DNA of 64,000 nt from positions 1,417,340-1,481,339 of the forward strand of contig NC_064048.1 of assembly GCF_932526225.1 (NCBI RefSeq), in the 5' to 3' direction. How positions within the stretch are numbered: position 1 is the first letter of the stretch; every line of letters begins with the position of its first letter. A program made the translations under genes and the position numbers. This DNA is from Nematostella vectensis (Eukaryota; Cnidaria; Anthozoa; Actiniaria; Edwardsiidae). This document shows positions 15,001 to 34,699 of this stretch, in pieces. Under the pieces are notes generated by a model. The model searched no databases. It saw only the letters and a program-made list of their open reading frames with translations, and had not been told where the DNA came from.

Positions 15001-18000
15001 TTATTTTATTTGCGATTCTAGATATTATAGAGCCGTCACCAAAAATGAATCTAAAAAGTTTGTTTTTAAAGTGTCACTTAGCTTGTTTAGAGTGCGAATG
15101 CGTACAAAAGAGGGCTGAAGTATGCTTACAAGCAATTTATTTAGATAGAGCAAAAGGTTTCAATAATATAAAATGAATTATTAAAGACAGAGTTTGAAAA
15201 GATTCCCACACGCGCGCGCACGTAAGAATCAAACAAATTTATATCATTTTCTTTGGGGGCTTGGTTGACAATGAAAATTAAGAACAAAAATAGATAAATG
15301 GTAGTCTTTGAAAAATAACGGCCGTTGTTATAGAGTGTAGGCGCATCCTTGTTGTCACGGTTTTAATACATGGTGTGAGACACGCACTTCTGTGGATTTT
15401 GTAGTTATTTTGTTAACAGGCTGCTCAACACCTTGATACTACCACTATACTCTTTCATTTTCATTTTCGGTAAGGTTGCTGGAATGATTCTATTTGTGTC
15501 TTCTTCCTCGCCTCGAAAACTTGCACAGCAGATTAACATTCATGTAATGCGAACGGCATATTGACAATTTGACAAATTTTATAGGAAATTAAAATGTGCA
15601 ATATAATAATACGCAAAAGGGAAAAGCCTAAATTCAATTAAAGTGGATATTGAACATTCGGTATTTAAAAAAATGGCAAAAACGCAGAGCTTTTATATGT
15701 CTGCGCCATTGGTTGGGGGTAGTAATATAAAGTTTTTGAAAATGATGTTATATGTCGGCTTATTAAACCTTGGAAAGGTAATTGGATCTTTGCTATCAAA
15801 GTCAAGCCGAGAGGTGCTGTTTCGAGATGACAAAATAACAGCCCAACACAGAACAATATGCAATTTAATCATCTCCTGAGTCGGATAGAATACTAATATC
15901 GTGCACTGTGTGGGTTCAAATTGTCAAGAAGAAACATCATTTCTTAATGTCATTTCTTCAAATGTGTTTGTTTTTAAACGCCAACATCACAGACATAATA
16001 TGAAATTTCAAAGTCTAGAAATGTTCACTTTTTTCACGATATTTAATATCACACTATTTTTATGGAAAGTTTTTAATAATAAATCGAACGAGAGTATCAA
16101 AGGTCTGCGTGCATACAATTTAAATTAAATCAATTTTATTCTAATCTGAAATTCTGAAGTTGGCAAGTGAAATTGGCATTTATTTTGCCGGAGAAATGTC
16201 AATCAATTGCAGAATCGCAAAGCATTGCTGCCCTGTTGACCAAAAAAAAAACACAAAAGACAAGTACTGTTGTCTATTATAACACGAGTATTGCACAACA
16301 TGGTATTATAGTACTGCTGAGCTCAGCAATGCAATGTCAAAGCTGTTTTCACAAAGCTTACTTGAACTAGATTTTCGGGGAAGGAAACAACTTATTTTAA
16401 CGGGATATGACATGGCAGCTCACGACTTTATTTTCATTCATCGAAATGACATATGTACACATAAGAACGTTTCCTTAAGTAAAAAACAGAAAAAAAAAAC
16501 GAGCTTCCGTCAAGAAACCGTAGTACCTTAGCACGATATTAATAAAGTTGCAAATGTGTGTAATTGAAACTATAAACACAGCAAACGAAAATGACAATTT
16601 TAACGTGACTGATAGATTTAAATTTTATACGCTTGTGTTCTAGCATTTGAGTTGTAAAACGGTTTAGTTACAATCATCAGTTATTTTTTCTGAACAACTA
16701 TGTCAGGAACTTGAGAAAATCCGACTGATTATAATATTACCAATTTGCAAAGGTTGAGTCACGTTTACAGTAAAACAGGGTAGTAACGAGTTTTTTTTTA
16801 AGTGACCCAATCCCAGGGTTAAAGAAAATGGCGCGTGATCCCAAAATTGGGTGAAATGGTGATCCCTGATCCCATATAAATCTTGTGATCCCGTACATGT
16901 TTGGAGAATGTAAATGATCCCTGATCCCTAGAAAATTGTCGTGATCTCAATATTTTGAAAATTTTGAAAAAAAATTTGAACAATTTGTTGAAAAAATAAT
17001 GTTGATATCATCATACTGTATACCTTTGATAAAATTCCTTTGATGTTTCAGGCTTGTTTCTTTAATTTTGTTCTCTATTAATGTTTACAACTGTAGGAAA
17101 GCCATGTGTAAATTACCTGTGGATATTGTCACCCTCTATACAATTTGTTTTTATTATTTTGTTTATCAACAGAAATAGCAAGACAATGGGAACTTCAGAC
17201 TCCCGGCAAGGCAAAGAAAGCGACGAACTTCAATCCCCACCGAACTACCTGTGCGTCACTGCGGTAAAGCCCGCAACAATCCATCTGATTAATGGCGGGA
17301 AAGACGAGCAAATAATCATCCAGGAAGCCATCACAGAATCATGGGAACAAGGAATCAAAGATGAGACACCACAAAAGCACGGCCACTCGTGGACCCTACA
17401 GGAATTTCCTTTTGGGTATAACAAGCAAGGGTTCTATTGCCCTGCCAGGGAGATCCGTGTCTTGTCTAAGATCATCCAAAGTTTAGATAAAAATGGATGG
17501 CTTCTTGCAGGGGTAGCCGACCTCTCGAGGCGGTTTGTCTTCTCCCAGTGGTTTTTTATCCGAGGGAGTGGCCAACATAGCGAGTTGGACTACCCTTGTG
17601 TCTCGCTTAGCAGTGTTGACACGATCTTATTTGTTAATATTCCGAGTCCGTTTTATGCTCGGATAAAAGAACTGATCCTCAAATATTGGGATAAAGGAAT
17701 AAAAGAGAGCAAGGAGGAGGAAAACACGCTTGAGTTGCAACTGAAAGGCAAACCCTGGCATGGGAAGATACTCTCAATGCCTGCAAGACTCCTGATGACA
17801 CAGCTGTTTGGGCTCTTTCACAGGAAATATAACCTGGAGCTCTACTGCCGATTGAACCTGCGCTGTAAGGCAGACAGTTTCTTGTTCAGACCTAAGGTAA
17901 AGGAGTCGAAGGATGAGAATACCTTTATGGGGATTTGCCTGTACGGAAAGAGTGGTGTCTTGATAATCGACGCACAATCTGAGGCGATAACAATTGTGCG

Positions 18001-21000
18001 CAAGGTACTACAAGAGACGTGGATGTGGCGCGGAGGGATCAAAGATGAGAAGGAGTACGTTGCATGTTATGGGTTTACCCTAGCTGGATCGCCTTGGTGG
18101 TCTAGGAAACGCAAGCAGAGTGCTATGTCCAGACTTGTTATATGTCGACTGATTGAAGAATTGCAATCGAGCAGCTGGAAGATCATTACTGGCGCCGCCT
18201 TCTCCAAACATAGCATGAACAAAGACATGTTAGTCTTCCAGAAGTGTAAGCCAATGAATGTAAGTTCTATGTGCCTTTGCCCGGTGGGCGCTAACAAGTT
18301 ACGCCTGGTTAACGCAACCTCGGAGATTTTCGCTACAGTCAGAGAGCTTATTCAGACCCACTGGCCGACGCGCATCAAAAGAGAGAGACGCTACAGAACG
18401 CCGGCAGCCTTCTTGGAGTTCAAACTCAATGGGAAACCATGGTCTGGGAAAACTACCGACAGCTTCTCTGCTTCAAATATGATGTGTTACATTATGCAAG
18501 AGTTACAACGACAAGGTTGGAAGTTGGCGCTGTCAGCGGACATTGCTGCGAAGTACATGTATCCTGGCGAGGATGATGACGACGATGATGATGACAACTA
18601 CGCGATTGACGTACAGAGTCTTTGGTTTGTTAACCAATCACGAGTGGCGAGTACATCCGGGAAGGAGGACGACAGCCTGTTTGGAGAAGAGAACCCATCG
18701 ACAACTTTTCTCACTGAGACTACGGCTGTACGTTGAATATAATAACTGGATCGTAACATTACCTGTTTCAAAGGTATTCAATACGTGAAATTTTTCAATT
18801 CAATTTACCGGAGAGGTGCATCAGTCGAAAGTAAGAGAACTATTGAAAGAACCTTACTCGTTTATAGTTTACATGTCATAAATCCTAAATAGCATTCAAA
18901 AGTCTATTTGACAACAGTAGCCGGTATGTTTATAATAATTAGATACGCAATTTGTAGCACTAGGGCAGATTAGGGTCTGTCTCGATATAGAGGTACAGCG
19001 AACACGGAATTTCACGAGTGAAACCCGAGAGGAGCACGTCTGATTACGAAATGTAACGGGATTGACCCGAGATAAACGCAGCGAACACGGAAGTTCACGA
19101 GTGCAACCCGAGAGAGCACGTCTGATTACGGATTGTAACTGGATTGACCCGAGATAAACGCAGCGAACATTGAACATCGTTGTTAGCATATAACGTACGA
19201 TGGGATCACAGTGCATTGCACAACTCTCCAGTTAGTGTGTTCTAAAGGGAGAATTTCATTAATTTTGTAGTGTGTTCTGGAGGGAGTATTTCATTAATTT
19301 TGTAGTGTGTTCTGGAGGGAGTATTTCATTAATTTTGTAGTATGTTCTGGAGGGAGTATTTCATTAATTGTGTAGTGTGTTCTGGAGGGAGTATTTCATT
19401 AATTTTGTAGTGTGTTCTGGAGGTAGTATTTCATTAGTTTTGTAGTGTGTTCTGGAAGGAGTATTTCATTGATTTTGTAGTGTGTTCTGGAGGGAGTATT
19501 TCATTAATTTTGTAGTATGTTTCGAGCTCGGGTATGATTTGCTGCATACTCACAAGAGTTCTTTGCAGATGTTCCCTGGATACGGAATGAGTAGGTATAT
19601 GGCTTAATATTGAAGATACATATATACAGATATTTACACCAATTACTGAACACTTGAATATCAATTAGGAAGTAATCAATTAACCCCACCAAGGCAGAGA
19701 GGAAAAGAGAGAAACAACGAATCCAACGAGACAAAAGGGTGTGACCCATCTTTTTCTATCTCGATTTCCACAAGGCCAATTGTAAACCTACTTTGTTCTA
19801 TTCAAAGAACAAAATGGAATGTACCATCTCCTTCATTAAAACCCCTAAAACCAGGGGTTGGGAGAGGCTTCCCCCCTAAAAAAGTCATATATGCTCATCG
19901 AGAAAATAGATTTTACCCCTAAGGGATAGCTGAATGGTTAAAGTCACAGAAATTACAACCCTAAAAAAGAAATTTGCAGGGTCTTCTAGACTTAGTTGTA
20001 CTTTGTTGTACCTATTCCAATGCATGATAATCTGTTAGCATATCAATTTATTTCTTGTCGGCAAACAGCTCAAAATACACTAGAGGATAGCACTTGGGCA
20101 AGTTTACACCCTATGGGATACCATGAGCATATGTGACTATTTTACCATTTACGGGGACCCCCCCCCCCCGGCATAAATTAACAATTCAACAATATAACTG
20201 TACTCAGTCTGATAGTGCTATAATTTGATATATAACTCTATAAATAACCAGGGGCGTACACAGGGGGTTTACAGGGTGCGCACACACCCCTCTTGGCGGC
20301 CAAAAAGTGGGGTATTTCTTGTTGAGGAATATTGAAATACTATGATTTTTCCATATGATACCTATGACTGCACACCCCACCCCCCCCCCCCCCCCTCGGC
20401 CAATCCTGGGAAGACGGCTGATTATTATTTTTTTATAACAAAGCCTATGTCACTTGTACTGTTATATATTGATGTACTGTGTGTATGTACTGCTTGTATT
20501 TGTATTTCTGTTGTTGTTGATGGTTTTTTATAAATTGCAATCAATACATGCCCTTGACTATCAGTCAAAAAATTTGATTCACTCTCATTAGTGTATGCAC
20601 CAACATCCTTTCATCAAGCAAATTCTTGTGAATGGGGGGGCGGGTAACAATTGTGGCGGTATGGTGGAATTGCCATGTAGATAAAGGTGGTGGCAATCAT
20701 TGAAGAAACAGTAAAAATATACTATGAAGATTTTTTTGTTCCTTAAAAGCTTTTTAACACTGGCAAGGAATTTTTACTTTTTTTGACAAAAAAAGAACAA
20801 AATTTAGGCCTATTGTAGCAGCGTTAGAAACATAACAAGGAATATAGCTTTCCATTATACTTCGGAACCTGTAAACAAGCGACCCCTTTTTGCGATTTTA
20901 GTGAATATCTGGACAAAATGTACTCATTACGGAGCTTAGATTCATTGGCTGATAAATACAAAATGGAGGATAATTACCCTAAATTATTCACGCTGGAAAT

Positions 21001-21489
21001 GACGATGTCTTTTACACCGTTTGATGAATATAACATCAAAAAGTTACCAAATACCAATCGATGAACACCCAATATAAATTTAGAACTCAATTACATTATA
21101 AATTAGACAACAAGTTAGGAAACTTTATCGAATCTCGAAGAGCATTTTAAGAAACCGTACCGGGATAAGCGCGAAAAAGTTATTGTTTACGTCTTTAACA
21201 AGTCGACCGAACATTGCAAAAACGTGGTAAAATGAATCAGAATTTAACACTCACCGACGGGCCACGTCTGTCCTCGAGAATGGTTCTTGCCTTTATCTCG
21301 GTTTCTCTGTTTTCTCTCTGTCCTTAGCGGAGGCAAAGGGCCTTCATTATACCCGTTTGACGACGCTCTAGAGCTTCCAAGGACAGACAAATCTCCTCTA
21401 TCCGACATTCGCGACCCTGGATGCTCAATAACCGGCAAAGCCGGCAGGCGACCTTGGGGAGCAGTCAGTCTTCCTGTAGCCAAAGCCAT
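11..21489 (-). CDS. Multi-EF-hand protein, EFCAB6-like (15 exons, 3' end beyond window)
   Basis: Coding exons in transcript order: 21489-21255, 13048-12975, 12395-12298, 11647-11573, 10869-10803, 10657-10373, 6676-6618, 5898-5819, 5533-5364, 4867-4802, 4057-3975, 3634-3519, 1930-1729, 830-648, 188-11. Each has GT/AG borders and every junction keeps phase, giving 657 residues without a stop. The last donor (GATCAG then GTATTT) shows that the gene continues past position 1. At least four EF-hand-like units are visible: AFRANDPRGRGSVSREAF, WDRIDRSGLGTVDSRTF, MFSRYDPENTGKVSKHEF and FKSLDRENMGVVKKYQF. Only the third has acidic or oxygen ligands at loop positions 1, 3, 5 and 12; the others lack the position-12 Glu, so most units probably do not bind calcium. 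Degenerate EF-hand arrays of this kind are typical of EFCAB6, but family assignment is by eye. Weak points: the AAG acceptor of exon 6676-6618 (favoured because it restores an EF-hand), the link from exon 1 to exon 2 (phase only), and the donor inside the 39-bp array. Confidence 0.8.
1080..1412. repeat. Tandem repeat, about 41-bp unit, about 8 copies
   Basis: The unit contains GTGAGAGGCACAGGCACTAC followed by AGAGCGACCGGGAAACC. Copies differ mainly at a few positions. It lies in the EF-hand gene intron between exons 1930-1729 and 830-648, and matches no flanking exon that I can see. Confidence 0.9.
2154..3545. repeat. 39-bp minisatellite, about 35 copies, containing an exon end and 5' splice site
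   Basis: The plus-strand unit is TTACGTACGGTACCTGTGTT followed by TTGGGTCTTCCATGATCCA. On the minus (coding) strand each unit reads ATGGAAGACCCAAAACACAG then GTACC then GTACGTAATGG. This is the last ~28 nt of the EF-hand exon 3634-3519 plus its donor GTACGT, so the exon ends inside the first unit of the array. Because 39 is a multiple of 3, several frames stay open for hundreds of codons; these are artefacts, not genes. The exon's own frame meets TAA just after the donor. Confidence 0.95.
4102..4311. mobile_element. Foldback (MITE-like) element
   Basis: Terminal inverted repeats ATTCACACCA (left) and TGGTGTGAAT (right) bound about 210 bp. Internal hairpins sit at both ends: AACCATGTTTACTTAAACATGGTT on the left, and AACCAGTTTA paired with TAAACTGGTT on the right. 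There is no coding capacity. It lies in an intron of the EF-hand gene. Family unknown. Confidence 0.6.
4899..5021. mobile_element. Short inverted-repeat element
   Basis: The arms CTAGTTTCCATATG and ACATGGAAACTAG face each other. The interior contains TTGCACACAATCGCACACAA. The internal motif resembles the element at 49838-49904 (CGCACACAATAGCACATGAAAACTT), suggesting one family. Intronic in the EF-hand gene. Confidence 0.5.
6677..7474. other. Intron sequence, no gene seen
   Basis: Left part of the 3.7-kb intron between EF-hand exons 10657-10373 and 6676-6618. It is AT-rich with only short open frames that show no splice context or composition suggesting coding. Confidence 0.6.
7475..10107. 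repeat. 32/33-bp minisatellite, about 80 copies
   Basis: The unit is built on GGTCGGATAGAGAGGTATGT followed by AGATTTGTACAC, with two alternating forms (AGATTTGTAC and AGAATTTGTCC) giving 32- and 33-bp units. It fills most of an intron of the EF-hand gene. Long open frames on both strands come from the repeat and should not be annotated. It contains a large internal duplication, listed separately. Confidence 0.95.
8390..9637. repeat. Higher-order tandem duplication, 618-bp period
   Basis: The block starting near 8390 is repeated 618 bp downstream from 9008. The variant order of subunits matches, and long translations in several frames are identical in both blocks (for example 8470-8961 and 9088-9579). 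The block therefore duplicated as a unit, recently compared with divergence among subunits. Confidence 0.9.
11085..11530. repeat. Irregular short repeat built on ATTTACAG
   Basis: Degenerate 12-16-bp units (CATTTACAGTAGATTTACAG, CATATTGACAGTAGATTCAC) fill the stretch just downstream (minus sense) of exon 11647-11573. A longer segment, including GTTCATTTACAGCGGATTTG, occurs twice about 130 bp apart. Confidence 0.75.
13049..17080. other. Intron 1 of the EF-hand gene, left part; no gene seen
   Basis: AT-rich sequence with scattered frames under 85 codons and no convincing exon on either strand. Near 16,800-16,940 it carries short degenerate GTGATCCCTGATCCC repeats just upstream of the nested plus-strand gene. 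Confidence 0.55.
17186..18736 (+). CDS. Intronless protein with four tandem ~105-residue modules, unknown function
   Basis: A 516-residue frame starting at ATGGGAACTTCAGAC. An upstream in-frame ATG at 17081 exists, but TTTATCAACAG just before the chosen start looks like a 3' splice site, suggesting a 5' UTR intron. The protein holds four diverged copies of one module at roughly residues 18-130, 130-240, 245-360 and 365-490. Shared positions are an I..I...W..GI+.E stretch, then L.G.PW, then a helix-like segment ending in GW.L (LDKNGWLLAGVADLS, LQRQGWKLALSADIA), and a final FFR/LFR/WFV strand. A run of eight Asp follows the fourth module. There is no signal peptide or membrane segment. I do not recognise the family. 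The intact long frame with module-level conservation argues strongly for a real gene. It lies in the first intron of the EF-hand gene on the opposite strand. Confidence 0.85.
   Translation: MGTSDSRQGKESDELQSPPNYLCVTAVKPATIHLINGGKDEQIIIQEAITESWEQGIKDETPQKHGHSWTLQEFPFGYNKQGFYCPAREIRVLSKIIQSLDKNGWLLAGVADLSRRFVFSQWFFIRGSGQHSELDYPCVSLSSVDTILFVNIPSPFYARIKELILKYWDKGIKESKEEENTLELQLKGKPWHGKILSMPARLLMTQLFGLFHRKYNLELYCRLNLRCKADSFLFRPKVKESKDENTFMGICLYGKSGVLIIDAQSEAITIVRKVLQETWMWRGGIKDEKEYVACYGFTLAGSPWWSRKRKQSAMSRLVICRLIEELQSSSWKIITGAAFSKHSMNKDMLVFQKCKPMNVSSMCLCPVGANKLRLVNATSEIFATVRELIQTHWPTRIKRERRYRTPAAFLEFKLNGKPWSGKTTDSFSASNMMCYIMQELQRQGWKLALSADIAAKYMYPGEDDDDDDDDNYAIDVQSLWFVNQSRVASTSGKEDDSLFGEENPSTTFLTETTAVR
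18995..19170. repeat. Two-copy tandem repeat, about 94 bp
   Basis: CAGCGAACACGGAATTTCAC and CAGCGAACACGGAAGTTCAC begin the two copies. Both continue through GAGCACGTCTGATTACG and ATTGACCCGAGATAAACG. Intronic in the EF-hand gene. Confidence 0.8.
19227..19520. repeat. 34-bp tandem repeat, about 8 copies
   Basis: The unit is GTGTTCTGGAGGGAGTATTT followed by CATTAATTTTGTA. Copies vary by single bases. It lies in intron 1 of the EF-hand gene. Confidence 0.9.
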
Positions 21490-22061
21490 TTGTAAATTCC
21501 CGAGCTGCAAGGGATAAACTTTAGGTGTTTTTATCGCGCATTTGAGATATTACTTCGCGCCGTAGTTTTAGTTACTCTAGGCTCGGCGTCGCCATGCCAA
21601 CGGGGTTACAAGTGCAAATGTCACGCTACAGTGCAGTTCATAATCAAGTAACAACAATAGTATGATTCTATGGTCCTCACTTTAATTAAAGAATACGCAA
21701 AAACAAAATACGGGATTTAAAAAAAACTTCGTTAAACTTTCTGGCTCGGACATCTACCTTCATGCTATACTTAGTTTGCGCATTGTCATATTCTATCCCT
21801 AACATTTAAATGGCAGTCTTATCTTATTCTTATTTAGTATGCGATGTCAGATTATTCTTTCATGCGCAATATCTAATTCTGGTAAATAGTACTAGTACTC
21901 TAGCGCCGTGGTGAAACTATTGAATGATTTAGGAAATTTCTTTTTAAAACATATATAGAAATTATAAAATTATATCCCTTTTTATAATGTAAAACTATCA
22001 ATATTTCACCACTAAAATTGTACCAGTTCATTTACAAGAACTAGTAAAATAATTTGCTAAT

Positions 22062-22434
22062 TTGCCGAAATCGCTGTTCCGCGACCTCCCAGAATCCAAA
22101 ACCATCATTTGGGATTTAGCGAACATCGGGTCTTCGACAATATGGATTCAAAAATATCCGGGTTCGTTTCGCCGAAAACGCATCACTGATTCGCGTCCAC
22201 ACTATCGTTTTCACAGCGTGTTCAACTGGATCCAGCCGTCCGACGTCATTTTTATGATATGCGCATGCTCAAAGCAGCGCGCGCCTGCGATATGACGCCA
22301 TCGTTTTCATGTTGATACGGATTCGACCGTCCACACTACGGACCAAAGTATACGGATTCATTTTGATTCGTATTGGGGAAGGCCTTAACGTATCAAAAAG
22401 CATACGGATTCAAACGAATCCGCGTTAGTGTGGA
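22062..22434. mobile_element. MITE-like element(s) with GTCCACACTA ends
   Basis: GCGTCCACACTATCG at about 22193 and CGTTAGTGTGGAC at about 22430 form inverted ends around a CG-rich, non-coding interior. The adjoining left part (22070-22100, GCGACCTCCCAGAATCCAAA) resembles an arm of the foldback element at 41993-42177, so this may be a nested or composite insertion. It lies between the EF-hand gene's first exon and the TEAD 3' end. Confidence 0.5.
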
Positions 22435-22439
22435 CCGCC

Positions 22440-24250
22440 CCTTAGTCAATCAAACCTAGCATCGTTCCTAGGCTTCTCAGCGGCGGGCTTGTCACGCTCT
22501 GCATGGCTTTGATGTCACTGGCTCTTGCTGCCCACCCAGAAGTCAGAGAAGTCAGCATGAAGCGTCTGCCATAAGTAGCATGTGTAGCAAGATGAGAGAC
22601 AAGACGTGCGGATTCCTCATTTTCCAAAGCCCTGTCTGAGCGCAAAGCATCATGGCGCTGACAGCGTAGCCTGGGGACGAGGCTAAATCAAGCAATCAAA
22701 TTGAGCGTCCCCCATCGACCTCGAAAACCATAATCTTTCGACAAAAAGCTCAAATTGAATGGTGTGAATCTTTATTTAGCTCGCATTGACATTTTCACAT
22801 TACAGGTCTACCTACTATCCATTCAACTTCTGTATCCATATGAGCGCAAGTTTTGTCCTCAATCGATTAAGAAGCTGGTATTTTACGCCGAAATAAAATG
22901 AGCGATCCTCCCCAATGAAATGGACTTTAATCACACCGTCTTACTGCAAAACCCAAGACTACAATGCGATTAAAATCCGCGCAGTAACAATCCACGAAAG
23001 AAAATAATTATTTGCCTTTTTATTGGATATAAGAAAATACCAAAACTACAATCTGTTTTCATAAATGGATTTTATTTTTTATTGCCCTCCCAATACAATG
23101 TGCCATTACCCACCCCACCCCCTCCCCAGAGACCATGCTATCGCCTAGAATACACAGGAAGCCCATACATTAAGCTCAACGAAATTTCACGCATGTTGCA
23201 GCATACGTCTAGTGTTCCTACGAAACGATGGAATTTGCTGTTTTTGTCATTTTTTAACCTTTACGATCGACTACAAATGAGAATTAGATCATTTACCAAA
23301 TCATTGAAATTCATGCAGATAATATATAAATTTCTATAACCATAATTACCGATCCATACAAAATATCACATTTAGTTACAAAGATTAAAAATACAACCGT
23401 TATGTAAACTGCATTTTGCAAAGCTAGCCTAGTAGACAAACTAGAAAGTACTTTTTACATGAATTTGTACAGAAGTACCAAGAAGTGCAGAAATAGTGAA
23501 TGTAGATGGAATATCTGAATGGGATTATTAATTATTTTGTCCCATCTCTTAGACCAATATGTAAAAACTGAAGATTTTAAACCCAATAAGGCTTTGCAAA
23601 ACAAATATAATACAGACAGAGCAGTTATCTACTATGATAACTCAGAATTCTTTGCACAGCTTAAAAGATGGGAGAGTGTCTTAGTTATTTCATAATGTTC
23701 AGGTCTCGAGTTTAAATTGTTAAGAGTGGTTCAAATGACAAACAGTATGAATGTACAAGAATTGTGTTTTAAAAGATTATACAAAGTTAGATTTCCTAAA
23801 AATAGCTATAATACCAATAGAGCAAGCATATGAATAGTTCATTTCTAAATGACACAGACCGAAAATATTTTGTAATATAGCTATATATATATATATATAT
23901 TTATAAAATAAACCAAACTATGTTTGGTTAAAGGCTATACACATGCACAGCACACTAAAACTGTGCCATACATGGATCCTTGTTTGGTGGTAGGTGTATC
24001 ACATGACATGCGTGAATAATCGGCCATCATGTATAACGATGCACTAGAACTACGTGCAAACACTGTTCACACAGACGGCCAATTGTAAGATTAGTGAGGG
24101 TTTGGTTTACACACACTTATCGCCACTGTGACCACCCACCAACGTGTTACCCTAAGCAGACAGTGAAATGTTGGCAGACATGTTCTTATACGCATATTAC
24201 TAAAGCTAATCCTATGCATGTCAACCACTGCGGTAAAACATCTAGACAGT
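22440..24250. other. Intergenic / probable TEAD 3' UTR
   Basis: There is no coding frame of note. On the minus strand AATAAA occurs near 23,080, a possible polyadenylation signal for TEAD, which would give a 3' UTR of about 1.2 kb. A TA dinucleotide run is at about 23,880-23,901. Confidence 0.4.
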
Positions 24251-24253
24251 TTT

Positions 24254-34355
<10,102 letters not shown>

Positions 34356-34607
34356 TTCGAGTTCGTCTTGCTCCGGGGACGAAATTTTGGCGGCTGTTTC
34401 TACAATTCCACTGAAATAACCTCGGTATTCTATCGTCGATAGATCAGCCAAAAAGTTTGACTGGATTCGAGCTTGCTCGTAGCTCTGTGCTGTAAAATCC
34501 GGAAGGGGTTGTGGTAAAAAATGAGAAAAATTCAAACGATTCATACAGCTTGTATGAAACCTTTTCGCGGGGAAAATCGTGCGAAGATTTTGAAACTCAA
34601 ATAGCAT
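34356..34607 (-). other. Possible N-terminal extension or 5' UTR of TEAD
   Basis: The TEAD frame stays open upstream of the chosen ATG for 84 codons to an ATG at 34607 (MLFEFQNLRTIFPAKRFH...). The segment has no resemblance to TEAD N-termini known to me. It may be a chance-open 5' UTR or a real extension. Confidence 0.35.
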
Positions 34608-34699
34608 TCTTACCTTAATTCCAGCCGCCGGGGTATCTAAACTATGAGCTCCTACGTAATGTTGTTATCTTAAGAGGCGAAATGCGTCTGGGTCTTTAG

